A stretch of 64,000 bases of DNA from an uncultured Robinsoniella sp. (GCA_900540475.1 UQGG01000008.1:62001-126000), one strand, 5' to 3'; counted from the first letter of the stretch, positions 25,490 through 34,290 are shown. Notes: generated from the sequence alone by a model not told the origin. Numbers and translations: made by a program.

Positions 25490-26767
25490 CTATTCCGCCA
25501 TCATAATTTCCAGTATTTTATGGTCGGTATCCTGCATTCCTTCTCTTCCTACACGGCTTACATAGGCAATGGTCGTTTCCAGATCCTTACCTACAATTCC
25601 TTCTCCCTCCCGGAATCGGCATCCGTCCTTCGCCATTTCATATCCCAGCAGTCCTGCCTGGACACCTGCGGCTATCTTTGCGGCACAGGATGGCTTCGCC
25701 CCATCGCAGATCACGCCGGAAACGGCTGCCAATGTATTGGTAATCGTATCTTCTATCACCGGAAACGGCGCATAATCCAGATAGGCAATCCCGCAGGCTG
25801 CAGCACATCCTGCGCTGACTGCACCGCAGTAAGCAGATAATTTACCAATCCCCGATTTCAGGCGGATAGAGACCAGATTTGCAAATGCCAGCGCCCGGTA
25901 AAGCGCATCTTCGGAAGCACCGATCTCCCGTCCATAGAGAACGACCGGAACGGATACCGTTATGCCCTGGTTCCCGCTTCCAGAATTTACAACTACGGGA
26001 AGGCTGCAGCCGCTCATCCTGGCATCGCTTCCTGCTGCGGCATAACCCGCCAGTACTCCATAGCGGTTTCCTCTTTCCAGCTCCACCAGATGCCTCCCCA
26101 CACTGGCTCCATAATTTTCTTTGATTCCTTCCTCTGCAATTCTCACATTATAACGGATCTGAGGCTCCAGTATGGGGATCAGTTCTTCTAAGGGTACCAC
26201 CTGGGCAAATTCATAAATGTCCTGCATTTTTAAGGCATCTGCATTTTTCACCTCTGCTCCCAGACATTCTTTTTGACGATATTCCCGGGTAAGATCCTTT
26301 CCATTACGCACCACCCTGGTAATGTTCATATGGCTTTTTTGTATTTCCGCCTCAGACCAGTCATCGCCGCTTGTAAGGCGCACTTTAATGTACAGGGGCT
26401 CATCTGTCTCAGCCAGAGACAGCGTACAGCGGTCTTTCTCCTCCAGCATGCTGCGCACCTGGCATGTCTCTTCTTTGGTCAGTGTGCTTAACACCTCCAG
26501 TTTCCTGTCGGGAGAACCCCCGGCAATACCGCAGAGCGCTGCGGCAGCTACGCCTTTTAGTCCCCCTGTATTGGGAATAGATACACTCTTTACATTCTTC
26601 AGCATATTACCGCTGACCTGGATATCCATATGCTGAAAACTGCACCCCAATGCTTCTTTTGCGCATGCCGCCGCCAGAGCCACAGCCCCTGGTTCCGTAC
26701 ATCCCAGCGCCGGAACAATTTCTTCCTTCAGAAGCTGAAGACAGGTGCCTAATTCGATTTTTTTCAT
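25490..26767 (-). CDS. cyuA: L-cysteine desulfidase family protein (UPF0597/CyuA type)
   Basis: A 425-residue member of the family that breaks L-cysteine to H2S, ammonia and pyruvate with a [4Fe-4S] cluster. Conserved features seen: EIVPALGCTEPGAVALAAA near the N-terminus, SIPNTGGLKG near 63-72, the paired cysteines in LSAYCGAVSAGCAAACGIAYL near 314-334, and DGAKPSCAAKI near 355. Soluble, no signal peptide. It lies between a PIG-L deacetylase and a PfkB kinase in an operon with a sugar ABC importer, an unusual setting for a cysteine catabolic enzyme; it may act on a cysteine released from an imported conjugate, or on another amino acid. Gene symbol by family only. Confidence 0.82.
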   Translation of the reverse strand: MKKIELGTCLQLLKEEIVPALGCTEPGAVALAAACAKEALGCSFQHMDIQVSGNMLKNVKSVSIPNTGGLKGVAAAALCGIAGGSPDRKLEVLSTLTKEETCQVRSMLEEKDRCTLSLAETDEPLYIKVRLTSGDDWSEAEIQKSHMNITRVVRNGKDLTREYRQKECLGAEVKNADALKMQDIYEFAQVVPLEELIPILEPQIRYNVRIAEEGIKENYGASVGRHLVELERGNRYGVLAGYAAAGSDARMSGCSLPVVVNSGSGNQGITVSVPVVLYGREIGASEDALYRALAFANLVSIRLKSGIGKLSAYCGAVSAGCAAACGIAYLDYAPFPVIEDTITNTLAAVSGVICDGAKPSCAAKIAAGVQAGLLGYEMAKDGCRFREGEGIVGKDLETTIAYVSRVGREGMQDTDHKILEIMMAE

Positions 26768-26800
26768 TTCTAAAAACCTTCTTTCGCAAATTTCTTTTAA

Positions 26801-26822
26801 ACGTGTTTAAAACCGCTTCCTG
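26801..26822. repeat. Palindromic repeat arm remnant at the deacetylase 3' end
   Basis: ACGTGTTTAAAACCGCTTCCTG resembles the repeat arm CGTGTTTGAAAATTCATTCCTG. It provides the last codons (RKRF) and stop of the deacetylase gene. The match is imperfect. Confidence 0.4.
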
Positions 26823-27478
26823 ATCAAGCCTGTGATACTGTCTAAAGTTATGCTCTGCTCCAGATAAAGCCCTTCCGCCCAATCACATCCTGAGCATACT
26901 CCATATTCTTTTGCCATCTGCATTGCATATGGCAGAATATTTTGTGAACGATGGGCATTACAGGCAGCTTCCTTCACATCCAGTACGTCTGAAATGTCCA
27001 CATAGACATCCGGTCTTCTTTTATTCGTCCTCCTGTCTGCACTGAAATAAAAGATAGCCTCATAATGCCAGTCGGTTCCATCCCTGGAGTATTTTTTAAG
27101 TCCTGCGGTGAAGCAGGCTGCTTTGGTAATCCTGGATACCGCCACATGGTCAGGATGATAATCATCCTCATGAAGGGTTAAAACATAACGCGGAGAGCAT
27201 GTTCTCAGATGGGGGATCAAAGCCTTTATGGCAGTTTGCCCAAACTCCACCCCCGCATCCGGAAAGTCCAGCATGGCGAAATAATCCAGACCCAGAACAG
27301 AGGCTGCCTTTTTTGCTTCCGCTTCCCTGGTGCTCTGCTCTGCATATCCACCGGATTCTCCCCTGGTCATGATCACAAGTCCTGTGGTACATCCCTCTCT
27401 TTTTGCCTTGGCAAAGATTCCTCCGGCGCACACCTCCAGATCATCGGGATGAGCGCAGACTGCTAACAAATCAATCAT
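26807..27478 (-). CDS. PIG-L/LmbE-family deacetylase
   Basis: Zinc-dependent N-deacetylase or amidase of 223 residues. The metal and catalytic motif AHPDDLE is at residues 8-14 and the second metal motif HPDH near 111-114, with NAHRSQ near 193-198. The family includes N-acetylglucosaminyl-inositol and bacillithiol deacetylases and mycothiol-conjugate amidases, all removing an acyl group from an amino sugar. GAGGGGG precedes the start. It lies in the importer operon, 116 bases after the second permease, the intervening RNA containing two hairpins. Its 3' end overlaps a repeat remnant. Substrate unknown; an imported N-acylated sugar conjugate is inferred. Confidence 0.87.
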   Translation of the reverse strand: MIDLLAVCAHPDDLEVCAGGIFAKAKREGCTTGLVIMTRGESGGYAEQSTREAEAKKAASVLGLDYFAMLDFPDAGVEFGQTAIKALIPHLRTCSPRYVLTLHEDDYHPDHVAVSRITKAACFTAGLKKYSRDGTDWHYEAIFYFSADRRTNKRRPDVYVDISDVLDVKEAACNAHRSQNILPYAMQMAKEYGVCSGCDWAEGLYLEQSITLDSITGLIRKRF

Positions 27479-27492
27479 ATTTATACCCCCTC

Positions 27493-27556
27493 AATAGCGC
27501 AAGCTTGCTTGTGCTATTTCTTAATTAGTAGTTTGAAACTATTTTTGTTTCAAACT
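27493..27556 (-). other. Two hairpins between permease and deacetylase genes
   Basis: Stem AATAGCGCAAGC/GCTTGTGCTATT (27493-27518, one G-T pair) and perfect stem AGTTTGAAAC/GTTTCAAACT (27530-27556). On the minus strand neither is followed by a T run, so mRNA processing or protection of the transporter part of the message is more likely than termination. Confidence 0.5.
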
Positions 27557-27594
27557 TTTTTTACTTGCTTAACACAAATTTCAAGTTCCAGATG

Positions 27595-28410
27595 TTATTG
27601 CTTCACTCCTGTCGCCGCTATTCCTTCCACAAACTGCTTTTGGAACAAAAAGAATATCAGAATCATTGGCAGAATTGCAATGATTCCTCCTGCCATTACC
27701 TGGGGATAATACGTTGTGTGTTCTCCAATCAGCATGGCAAGACCAGCGGAAAGTGTCATTTTTTCCATTGCATTATTAACAATAAGCGGCCACATCAGAT
27801 CTTTAAACGTAGAGATGGCTGTTAATATTGCCAGAGAAGAAAGTGCCGGCTTGATTAACGGAAGCAAAATTTTATAGTAAATCTGAAAATAGCCGCAGCC
27901 ATCCAATTTAGCGGCTTCATCCAGAGATCCCGGCAGCCCCTTAAAAAACTCACGCAGCATAAATGTTCCAAATGCGCTGAATACTTTGGGAATCCACAAA
28001 GCCGTCACCGTATCCGCAAGCCCCAGCTTCACCATAATATCGTAATTTGGAACCAGGAAGATCTGGCCCGGAACCATGAGCAGCGCCAGTAACAGGATAA
28101 AAATGGCATCCCTTCCCGGAAACTCCAGCCTTGCAAAAGCGTATGCCGCCATAGAACAAATCGTCAGTTCAATTACAATCGTAAAAAACAGAACCACAAA
28201 AGTATTCCGGTAAAAATCTAAAAACGGAAATTTATGGACCACCTCTCCATAACTCTCCAGTGTAAATATCTCCGGAAAAATAGTCGGCGGGATCTGAATA
28301 CTTTCTTCATATGTCTTAAACGATGTCAATATCATCCACAAAAACGGTCCTACTGTAATAACCACACACAGAACCAGAAGCAGATGTAACGGCCATTTTC
28401 TACTTTTCAT
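27595..28410 (-). CDS. Carbohydrate ABC transporter permease (MalG type)
   Basis: Inner-membrane permease, 271 residues, six transmembrane segments. The EAA loop EAAKLDGCGYFQIYYKILLP near 184-203 binds the ATPase. MalG-like start (LLLVLCVVITVGPFLWMILTSFK) and a long extracytoplasmic loop after span 1. Works with the MalF-type partner upstream. No ATPase gene is in the cluster, so a shared MsmX/UgpC-type ATPase elsewhere is expected, as is common in Firmicutes. Confidence 0.93.
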   Translation of the reverse strand: MKSRKWPLHLLLVLCVVITVGPFLWMILTSFKTYEESIQIPPTIFPEIFTLESYGEVVHKFPFLDFYRNTFVVLFFTIVIELTICSMAAYAFARLEFPGRDAIFILLLALLMVPGQIFLVPNYDIMVKLGLADTVTALWIPKVFSAFGTFMLREFFKGLPGSLDEAAKLDGCGYFQIYYKILLPLIKPALSSLAILTAISTFKDLMWPLIVNNAMEKMTLSAGLAMLIGEHTTYYPQVMAGGIIAILPMILIFFLFQKQFVEGIAATGVKQ

Positions 28411-28453
28411 GCCGTATTACCCCTTTCCATACATTTACTTGTTCCAAGGAATG

Positions 28454-29362
28454 TCAGTCATCGTAAAATACCATCTTTTTCTGGCATACCAGCTGTATTG
28501 CCGTTATCACCAGAATCAGCAGGAACAGCATCAGGCTGACCGCAGCGCCATAACCCTTATGAAACTTTACAAATGACTGCTCAAAGAAGTACGTCACAAG
28601 AGACCTGGATGCTTCTGTTCCACTGCTTCCCTGGGGTATCATCAGGTAGATGAAGTCAAAAATCTGAAATACATTAATCATGGTGGTGACGCAGACGAAG
28701 AAAATGGACGGTGACAAAAGCGGCAGGGTAATTTTAAAAAACCGCTTTACTCCATTAGCCCCATCGATTCGAGCAGCCTCCTGGTAGCAGCCCGGTATGC
28801 CCTGAAGCCCTGCAAGCAGAATGATCACCTGATAAGCAACACTTGCCCATATAAACACTACAGAGATTGAAATCAATACAACACCCGAATCCGACAGCCA
28901 GGCAACGGGTCCTATTCCGACTGTCCCAAGTATTTCATTGATCAGTCCAAATTTATAGTTCAGCAGCCATTTCCATAAAAGCCCAATTGCCGCCGGCAGC
29001 GTAACCGCTGGCAGAAACAGACAGACTCTGTACAACCCAATACCTTTCACTTTTGTATTTAACAGAACAGCCAGCAAAACGGACAATACTACCACCAGTG
29101 GCACACAGATTACCACGTAGAGCAGCGTATTCAGAAGTGCCCTGTAAAAATCTGCATCCTGGAATAACTGCATATAATTCTGTAATCCGATAAATTTAGG
29201 CACTCCGAAGCTGGATTTATTTGTAAAGCTATAATAGATATTCTGAAAAAATGCTCCGATAAAGAAAACAGCCACTCCCGCCATCAATGGCAAAATCATC
29301 AGGTATCCTGCTAAAATTTCCTTGCGTTTTCCTTTCCTTTTGATACTTTTATATGTCTTCAT
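28454..29362 (-). CDS. Carbohydrate ABC transporter permease (MalF type)
   Basis: Inner-membrane permease, 302 residues, about six transmembrane segments, with the EAA loop QEAARIDGANGVKRFFKITLPLL near 206-228. First of the two permeases, 64 bases after the binding protein and 43 before the MalG-type gene. The N-terminus is strongly basic (KSIKRKGKRKE). Confidence 0.93.
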   Translation of the reverse strand: MKTYKSIKRKGKRKEILAGYLMILPLMAGVAVFFIGAFFQNIYYSFTNKSSFGVPKFIGLQNYMQLFQDADFYRALLNTLLYVVICVPLVVVLSVLLAVLLNTKVKGIGLYRVCLFLPAVTLPAAIGLLWKWLLNYKFGLINEILGTVGIGPVAWLSDSGVVLISISVVFIWASVAYQVIILLAGLQGIPGCYQEAARIDGANGVKRFFKITLPLLSPSIFFVCVTTMINVFQIFDFIYLMIPQGSSGTEASRSLVTYFFEQSFVKFHKGYGAAVSLMLFLLILVITAIQLVCQKKMVFYDD

Positions 29363-29426
29363 GCATTTCCCCCAACCTGATCTGGGGCGGCATAAGGGCT
29401 ATTGCCCCAACCGCCCCAAAACTAAT

Positions 29427-30758
29427 TTATGATTCGCTGTCCAACGCCTTCTGGGTAACTTCCTGCATCTGCTGGCATCCTTCCTGCGGTGTAAGTTCTT
29501 TTGCAAATATTTTTGCTGAAATTTCATTTACAGAAGGCAGCCAATCCGCCACACTTGGTGATGTAGGGAATAGTTCTCCACTCTTTGCAGCTTCAAAGAA
29601 TACATTTGCATCTACATGTTTAAAATTTGGTGTATAGTATTTTTGAGCACTGATCAGAGCGGGCATGTCAATTTTTGCCTCTGCCTGCATTTTATTGGAC
29701 TCTTCTCCCGAGAGATATTTAATCAGTTCCCATGCCGCATCTTTTTCTTTGCTGGCTGCATTCATGGCAAATCCCAGCCCGCCAATTACACTGTGGTTGT
29801 TATCGTCTTTTTTCGGCATGGAAATTGTGCCAATATCGGATGCAAAACTGGATTCATCCAGTACAGCTGCCTTCCACGATCCCATAAAAAGGATAGCTCC
29901 CTTTTGAGAAAGAAACAGATCTGTACCTTTCGTATCAGAAAGCACTTCACTGCCCGGCATTAACTGCTGATCCATCAGATCTATGACATCCTGATACGCT
30001 TTTACCGTTTCTGCCTGGTCGAATCCGGCTGTTTTATTATCTTCACTCAGCACATAACCTCCGTTTTGGACAATAAAATTAAAGAAAGAGGGCTGGGGAT
30101 CTAATTCCATTAAGATCGGGTATTCATCAGAGCCCTGTTTAGTAATCTGATTCTTCAGCTGTTCAGCTGCTGCCCTCATATCTTCCCAGGTCCAGCCTTC
30201 CTTTGGCTGCTCCACTTTGTATTTATCAAAGATAGATTTATTGTAGAATACCTGAACGGTATCCATTCCCTTTGGCATACAATACTGCACTTCATTATAA
30301 TTGTAAGCTCTGGCTACCACATCGACATAGTCACTCAGCTGAATTCCGTCTTTCTCAATATAGCTGTCCAGCGGTTCCAGAACCCCTGCCTCTGCATATT
30401 TCGGCAGATAGGTATTCATCCAGAAGACATCTGCCGCACTGTCCGCGCCCATGGCTGCATCCAGTTTCGTCCAATACTGAGACCAGGGGGTCAGCTGCAC
30501 ATCTACATGAATATCCGGATGCTCCTCCTCAAACTTAGCAACAATTTCATCAAACACCGGTTTCTGCACTTCGTCCCAGAGAGAAAACGAAATATTGACT
30601 TTTCCCGCTTCCTTGCTGTCCGCCTCAGATGTTCCGTTTTCTGATTTAGGGGTAATATTGTTCCCGCCCGTTCCGGTGCTGCCGCCGCATCCTGCCAGCA
30701 TAACTGTCCCTGCCATTACTGCCGCCATTGTAAACCCAAATACTTTCTTTTTGTTCAT
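29427..30758 (-). CDS. Sugar ABC transporter substrate-binding lipoprotein
   Basis: Type 2 periplasmic-binding protein of 443 residues. The signal peptide ends in a lipobox MLAGC near residue 24, followed by a Gly/Ser/Asn-rich linker. Family blocks: INISFSLWDEVQ-like start of the mature fold, FEEEHPDIHVDVQLTPWSQYW near 88-108, and DVFWMNTYLPKYAEAG near 120. The start overlaps the LacI-family stop as ATGA, an unusual order in which the regulator leads and is translationally coupled to the transporter. The ligand is unknown. Confidence 0.9.
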   Translation of the reverse strand: MNKKKVFGFTMAAVMAGTVMLAGCGGSTGTGGNNITPKSENGTSEADSKEAGKVNISFSLWDEVQKPVFDEIVAKFEEEHPDIHVDVQLTPWSQYWTKLDAAMGADSAADVFWMNTYLPKYAEAGVLEPLDSYIEKDGIQLSDYVDVVARAYNYNEVQYCMPKGMDTVQVFYNKSIFDKYKVEQPKEGWTWEDMRAAAEQLKNQITKQGSDEYPILMELDPQPSFFNFIVQNGGYVLSEDNKTAGFDQAETVKAYQDVIDLMDQQLMPGSEVLSDTKGTDLFLSQKGAILFMGSWKAAVLDESSFASDIGTISMPKKDDNNHSVIGGLGFAMNAASKEKDAAWELIKYLSGEESNKMQAEAKIDMPALISAQKYYTPNFKHVDANVFFEAAKSGELFPTSPSVADWLPSVNEISAKIFAKELTPQEGCQQMQEVTQKALDSES

Positions 30759-31750
30759 TTTCCTTCCTCCGTTTTCTTTCTGTTTTCTCTACAGGTTCCC
30801 CTCTTAAATATTTTATATGGAATTGTAATCTCCACATTTTCATCTTTTTCCAGATCCAAAAAGGTGTTCAGCGTAAGTTCAACCATCTTCTTAATGGGCT
30901 GGGCAATGGTACAAAGCTTGGGCGCTATATGCTCTGACATACTGATTCCGTCAAATCCCAGTACAGAGATATGTTCCGGCACATGCAAACCATTTTCATA
31001 AAGTGCACTGATTGCTCCCATTGCAGCCTCATCGCTGAAAGCAAACACAGCGCTAAATGACAACCCCTTCTGCAATGCCTGCCTGGTAAGCCAGTATCCA
31101 TTTTCATAAGTAAGATCCCCATACTTTGCAAGCGCCTCCTCAAATGGCACCCCAAACTCTTCATAAGCCCGTTTACACCCTGTAATTCTCTGAAATCCCG
31201 AGCTGATGCTTTTGGGATAATCAGATAGAATCAGTATTTTCTCATGCCTTAATTCCAGGAGGTATTTTGCCCCCTCATACGCTGCCGACAAATCATTTAT
31301 ATGTATCATTTTGCACCGGACATCCGAGCTGATTCCCCCAAACATCACCATTTTGATGTTCTTAGCGGCGATGTAGTTCATCATGCTGCTGTTCATATTC
31401 TCTTCCAGATAGATAACCCCTGTGATATTCAATTCCCGGAAAAACAGTTTATAACTTTCATCATCCGGTGATGTGGGAATAAACACCAGCCGATAACGGT
31501 ATCTGGGTGCAGCTTCCAGTATCTCCTTTAAAACTTCACTAAAATATGCCAGCTTCAGATCCGGTATTAAAACTGCAATAACCCCCGGGTCTATATGTTT
31601 GTGAACAGGTACATAAGCCAGCTCTTTTACAGCTTCCTCAATTCTTCTCGCCGCATTATCCGAAACAACATTTGTTCCATGAAAATATCGTGATACAGTC
31701 GCCGGTGACACCCCAGCTACATGAGCAACTTCCCGCATTGTTGACCCCAT
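30755..31750 (-). CDS. LacI-family transcriptional regulator
   Basis: An N-terminal helix-turn-helix (MREVAHVAGVSPATVSRYF) is followed by a periplasmic-binding-like ligand domain (about 60-325), together about 331 residues. The start at 31750 has GGTGG 7 bases upstream; a GTG at 31792 lacks a ribosome binding site. First gene of the seven-gene cluster, overlapping the binding-protein gene by 4 bases. It presumably senses the imported sugar or its phosphate. The hinge region reads AARRIEEAVKELAYVP, as usual. Confidence 0.9.
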   Translation of the reverse strand: MGSTMREVAHVAGVSPATVSRYFHGTNVVSDNAARRIEEAVKELAYVPVHKHIDPGVIAVLIPDLKLAYFSEVLKEILEAAPRYRYRLVFIPTSPDDESYKLFFRELNITGVIYLEENMNSSMMNYIAAKNIKMVMFGGISSDVRCKMIHINDLSAAYEGAKYLLELRHEKILILSDYPKSISSGFQRITGCKRAYEEFGVPFEEALAKYGDLTYENGYWLTRQALQKGLSFSAVFAFSDEAAMGAISALYENGLHVPEHISVLGFDGISMSEHIAPKLCTIAQPIKKMVELTLNTFLDLEKDENVEITIPYKIFKRGTCRENRKKTEEGK

Positions 31751-31828
31751 TTCATCACCACCCGTTCTTTTTTCTTTGTATAAATAGCACAATTTTTATT
31801 AATATTTTCCTTTTTTTATGATAAATAC

Positions 31829-31897
31829 ATTATATATTACCGTAAAAGGACCGTCAATATTGTTTCATATGTTTCATAATCCTTTCATATGTTTCAT
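31829..31897 (-). promoter_or_regulatory. Promoter of the seven-gene cluster with upstream 20-bp-spaced direct repeats
   Basis: Minus strand: TTGACG (31852-31857), 17 bp, consensus TATAAT (31829-31834). Immediately upstream lie two identical 15-mers, on the plus strand TTTCATATGTTTCAT at 31863-31877 and 31883-31897, exactly 20 bp apart. Two helical turns place both copies on one DNA face, abutting the minus-35. This looks like an activator site or a looping operator rather than a typical LacI palindrome. Confidence 0.65.
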
Positions 31898-32003
31898 TTT
31901 TTTCATAGATATATACAACCTTACTTGACTATTCTGTCAGCTTTAAGGGCCCCGGCAAAAACATTGGTGCTGCGGGCACTTTATATCGGGGTTTAGCAAA
32001 CGC

Positions 32004-32043
32004 AAAAAAAGATGAGAGAAAGGGGATTTCCTTTCTACTCATC
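32004..32043 (-). terminator. Intrinsic terminator of the EIIC-EAL gene
   Basis: Minus-strand stem GGATGAGTAGAAAGG/CCTTTCTCTCATC with loop AAATCC, then seven U (32004-32010). It begins only a few bases after the stop codon. Confidence 0.85.
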
Positions 32044-32047
32044 CTTT

Positions 32048-34141
32048 TTAGACTTTTTTAGACTTCAAATATTCCAGAAACAGCTCCAGCTGTTCCGCCT
32101 TTCCATACAGATATCCCTGATAAATATCACATCCCAGCCGTGCCAGTACATCCCGCTGCTCTTCCGTCTCCACGAACTCCGCCACAACTTTAAAGTGCAG
32201 TGACTCCGCCAGCTGCATAATGCCAAGAACAATGTTTTCAGATCGCTTATTGGCCAGCTGCTTAACAAGGCTTCCATCCAGCTTTACCTCTTCAAAAACA
32301 TTCTGCTGCAGGTAAGTAAGGGAACTGTGCCCCATACCAAAGTCATCCATGCTAATCTGAATGCCCATCTTCCGCAGCTGCTCAATACGATTGATGATAA
32401 CGTCCGTTGTACTGAAAAGTGCCCGCTCCGTAAGTTCAAATACCAGTATCACCTTTCCAAATGAATACTTTCCAAGGATTTCCCTTACTTTATCCACAAA
32501 GTCCTCTTCCTCCAGCTGATAGGGCGACAAATTAACGGAAATATGTATTGGATTATCATAAACCTTCTGAATCTCTTCTATATGCCTGCATGCTTCTTCA
32601 ATAATATAGTATCCAAGGCTGTTTAAAAAGCCCGACTGTGCCGCCAGAGATATAAGCAGCGGAGGGGAGATATAGCCCGCTACCGGGTGCTTCCAGCGTA
32701 GAAGCGCCTCACCGCCATAGACCGAACCATCCCTATGCACCTGAACCTGGTAAAACAACTCCAGATGTTTACGTTTCATAGCATTATTCAGATCCACTGC
32801 CAGGGTCTTGGCTGCATAGTTGTATTCATATGAATTATCCAGAAACGCCGGAATTCTGCCTTTCTCTTCTCCCATCTGCATATCCTTCTGAATCATGGAT
32901 ACCTCCTGGGTGAAATCTTCCGTCTGTTTCTTTTCACTCCTTTTCACGAACGGGATATAGATAAATATCCCCACTGCAATATTAAAAAGCTGCAAAAGAC
33001 TGCCAGCAAAAGAGCCGGTTGCCGTATAGCCGCTTAAAATTACAGGGGAAGTCCATTCCACCGAATTTGTTACCAGCGGTACCAGCCCCACAGCCATGGC
33101 TGCACTGCTGATAATTGCCATCACAATCGGTGTTAAAATAAATGGTACGATCATAACCGGGTTAAATATAACCGGGAAACCAAACACAACAATTTCGCTG
33201 ATATTAAACAACACAGGCAGGCAGGAAAATTGTGCAAGCCGCTTATTGTGGCTCTTCTTCGCAACTATAAACAACGCAATAATCAGGCACAGAGCCGTAC
33301 CACAGCCCCCAATAAAAACAAATACATCCAGAAACGTTTTGGAATAGATCTCCGTGGGCTGGCTTCCGGACGCAATTAAAGCCTGATTCACATCAATTCC
33401 CTGCTCAAAGAACCGCTTCGCTACCGCATCCAGGGTATTCGTCCCATGTATGCCAAAGAACCACAGCAGATGGGAAAAGAAAATATACAAAACCACTCCC
33501 AGGATGTTACCCCCAATTTTTTCAAACAGCTTCAGGAACAGATAGGAACCGAAGTTCATAATATTCCCGTCCCCTATTACTGTTCGCAGTCCAATTCCAA
33601 GAACCGTAAACAGAATAATAATTCCAACGGTAGGAACCAGGCTGCGCATTGCCTGATTAAAAATATAATCCGCACCAATTGTATGCAGTTTTTCAAACTT
33701 ATTGTAAAATTTCATACCCTGGCGGAACATGGCACAGGATAACACGGTAATAAACATTGCCGTAAAAACCCATTCCGCACCAAAAATGTGCTCCGTTTGA
33801 TTTTGCAGCCCACCCAGAAATGCCAGGTACGAGCAGATTGCAATAGCCGGATAGAAATTCAGATCTTCCTTTCCCACCAGCTTTCCTATGGATATGCTTA
33901 TGGTAAATATAAGGATCAAAGCTAATGATCCCAGGGTAATATTATAGATAATTGTAAAAAATTCCGACAGCTTTCCACCCAGAAATCCCTGAACGACATT
34001 CTGATATGCCTGCCACGGAAAAGTATTCAGCAAAAGAGCAAACGATCCAATCAAAAGGAACGGAATAGCCAGACTCAATCCCTGTTTAACTGCAAGCCCA
34101 TACAGCGAGCTTTGTAATTTTATTTTCTTTTTCATTTTCAT
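32048..34141 (-). CDS. PTS EIIC permease fused to a c-di-GMP phosphodiesterase (EAL)
   Basis: Two-part protein of 697 residues. Residues 1-430 are a cellobiose/lichenan-type PTS EIIC with about ten membrane segments, keeping the His of FFGIHG near 232 and a Glu in FNISEIVVFGFP near 322 in place of the usual NINEP. Residues about 455-690 are an EAL domain with catalytic residues present: EALLRW, SVNLS, ELTERA, MDDFGMGHSS, VKLDGSLV and VVAEFVETEEQ. No EIIA or EIIB gene is nearby, so it may be a sugar sensor rather than a transporter, with sugar binding setting c-di-GMP hydrolysis. GAGAGGG precedes the ATG by about 8 bases. Activity and ligand are inferred. Confidence 0.88.
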   Translation of the reverse strand: MKMKKKIKLQSSLYGLAVKQGLSLAIPFLLIGSFALLLNTFPWQAYQNVVQGFLGGKLSEFFTIIYNITLGSLALILIFTISISIGKLVGKEDLNFYPAIAICSYLAFLGGLQNQTEHIFGAEWVFTAMFITVLSCAMFRQGMKFYNKFEKLHTIGADYIFNQAMRSLVPTVGIIILFTVLGIGLRTVIGDGNIMNFGSYLFLKLFEKIGGNILGVVLYIFFSHLLWFFGIHGTNTLDAVAKRFFEQGIDVNQALIASGSQPTEIYSKTFLDVFVFIGGCGTALCLIIALFIVAKKSHNKRLAQFSCLPVLFNISEIVVFGFPVIFNPVMIVPFILTPIVMAIISSAAMAVGLVPLVTNSVEWTSPVILSGYTATGSFAGSLLQLFNIAVGIFIYIPFVKRSEKKQTEDFTQEVSMIQKDMQMGEEKGRIPAFLDNSYEYNYAAKTLAVDLNNAMKRKHLELFYQVQVHRDGSVYGGEALLRWKHPVAGYISPPLLISLAAQSGFLNSLGYYIIEEACRHIEEIQKVYDNPIHISVNLSPYQLEEEDFVDKVREILGKYSFGKVILVFELTERALFSTTDVIINRIEQLRKMGIQISMDDFGMGHSSLTYLQQNVFEEVKLDGSLVKQLANKRSENIVLGIMQLAESLHFKVVAEFVETEEQRDVLARLGCDIYQGYLYGKAEQLELFLEYLKSKKV

Positions 34142-34229
34142 TCTTACAACCCTCTCTATAAAATCAAAACTCTGGCAAGTTCATTAGTAATGAGATTATA
34201 CTTTTACTTTATGTTTGTTAGTATATCAT

Positions 34230-34268
34230 AAAAAAAGGACCATTGCACTTGAAACATGCAATGATCCT
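34230..34268 (-). terminator. Intrinsic terminator of fucI
   Basis: Minus-strand stem AGGATCATTGCA/TGCAATGGTCCT with one G-T/mismatch position, then six to seven U (34230-34236), about 22 bases after the stop. Confidence 0.88.
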
Positions 34269-34290
34269 AATCATTCATTTATTTACTTTT

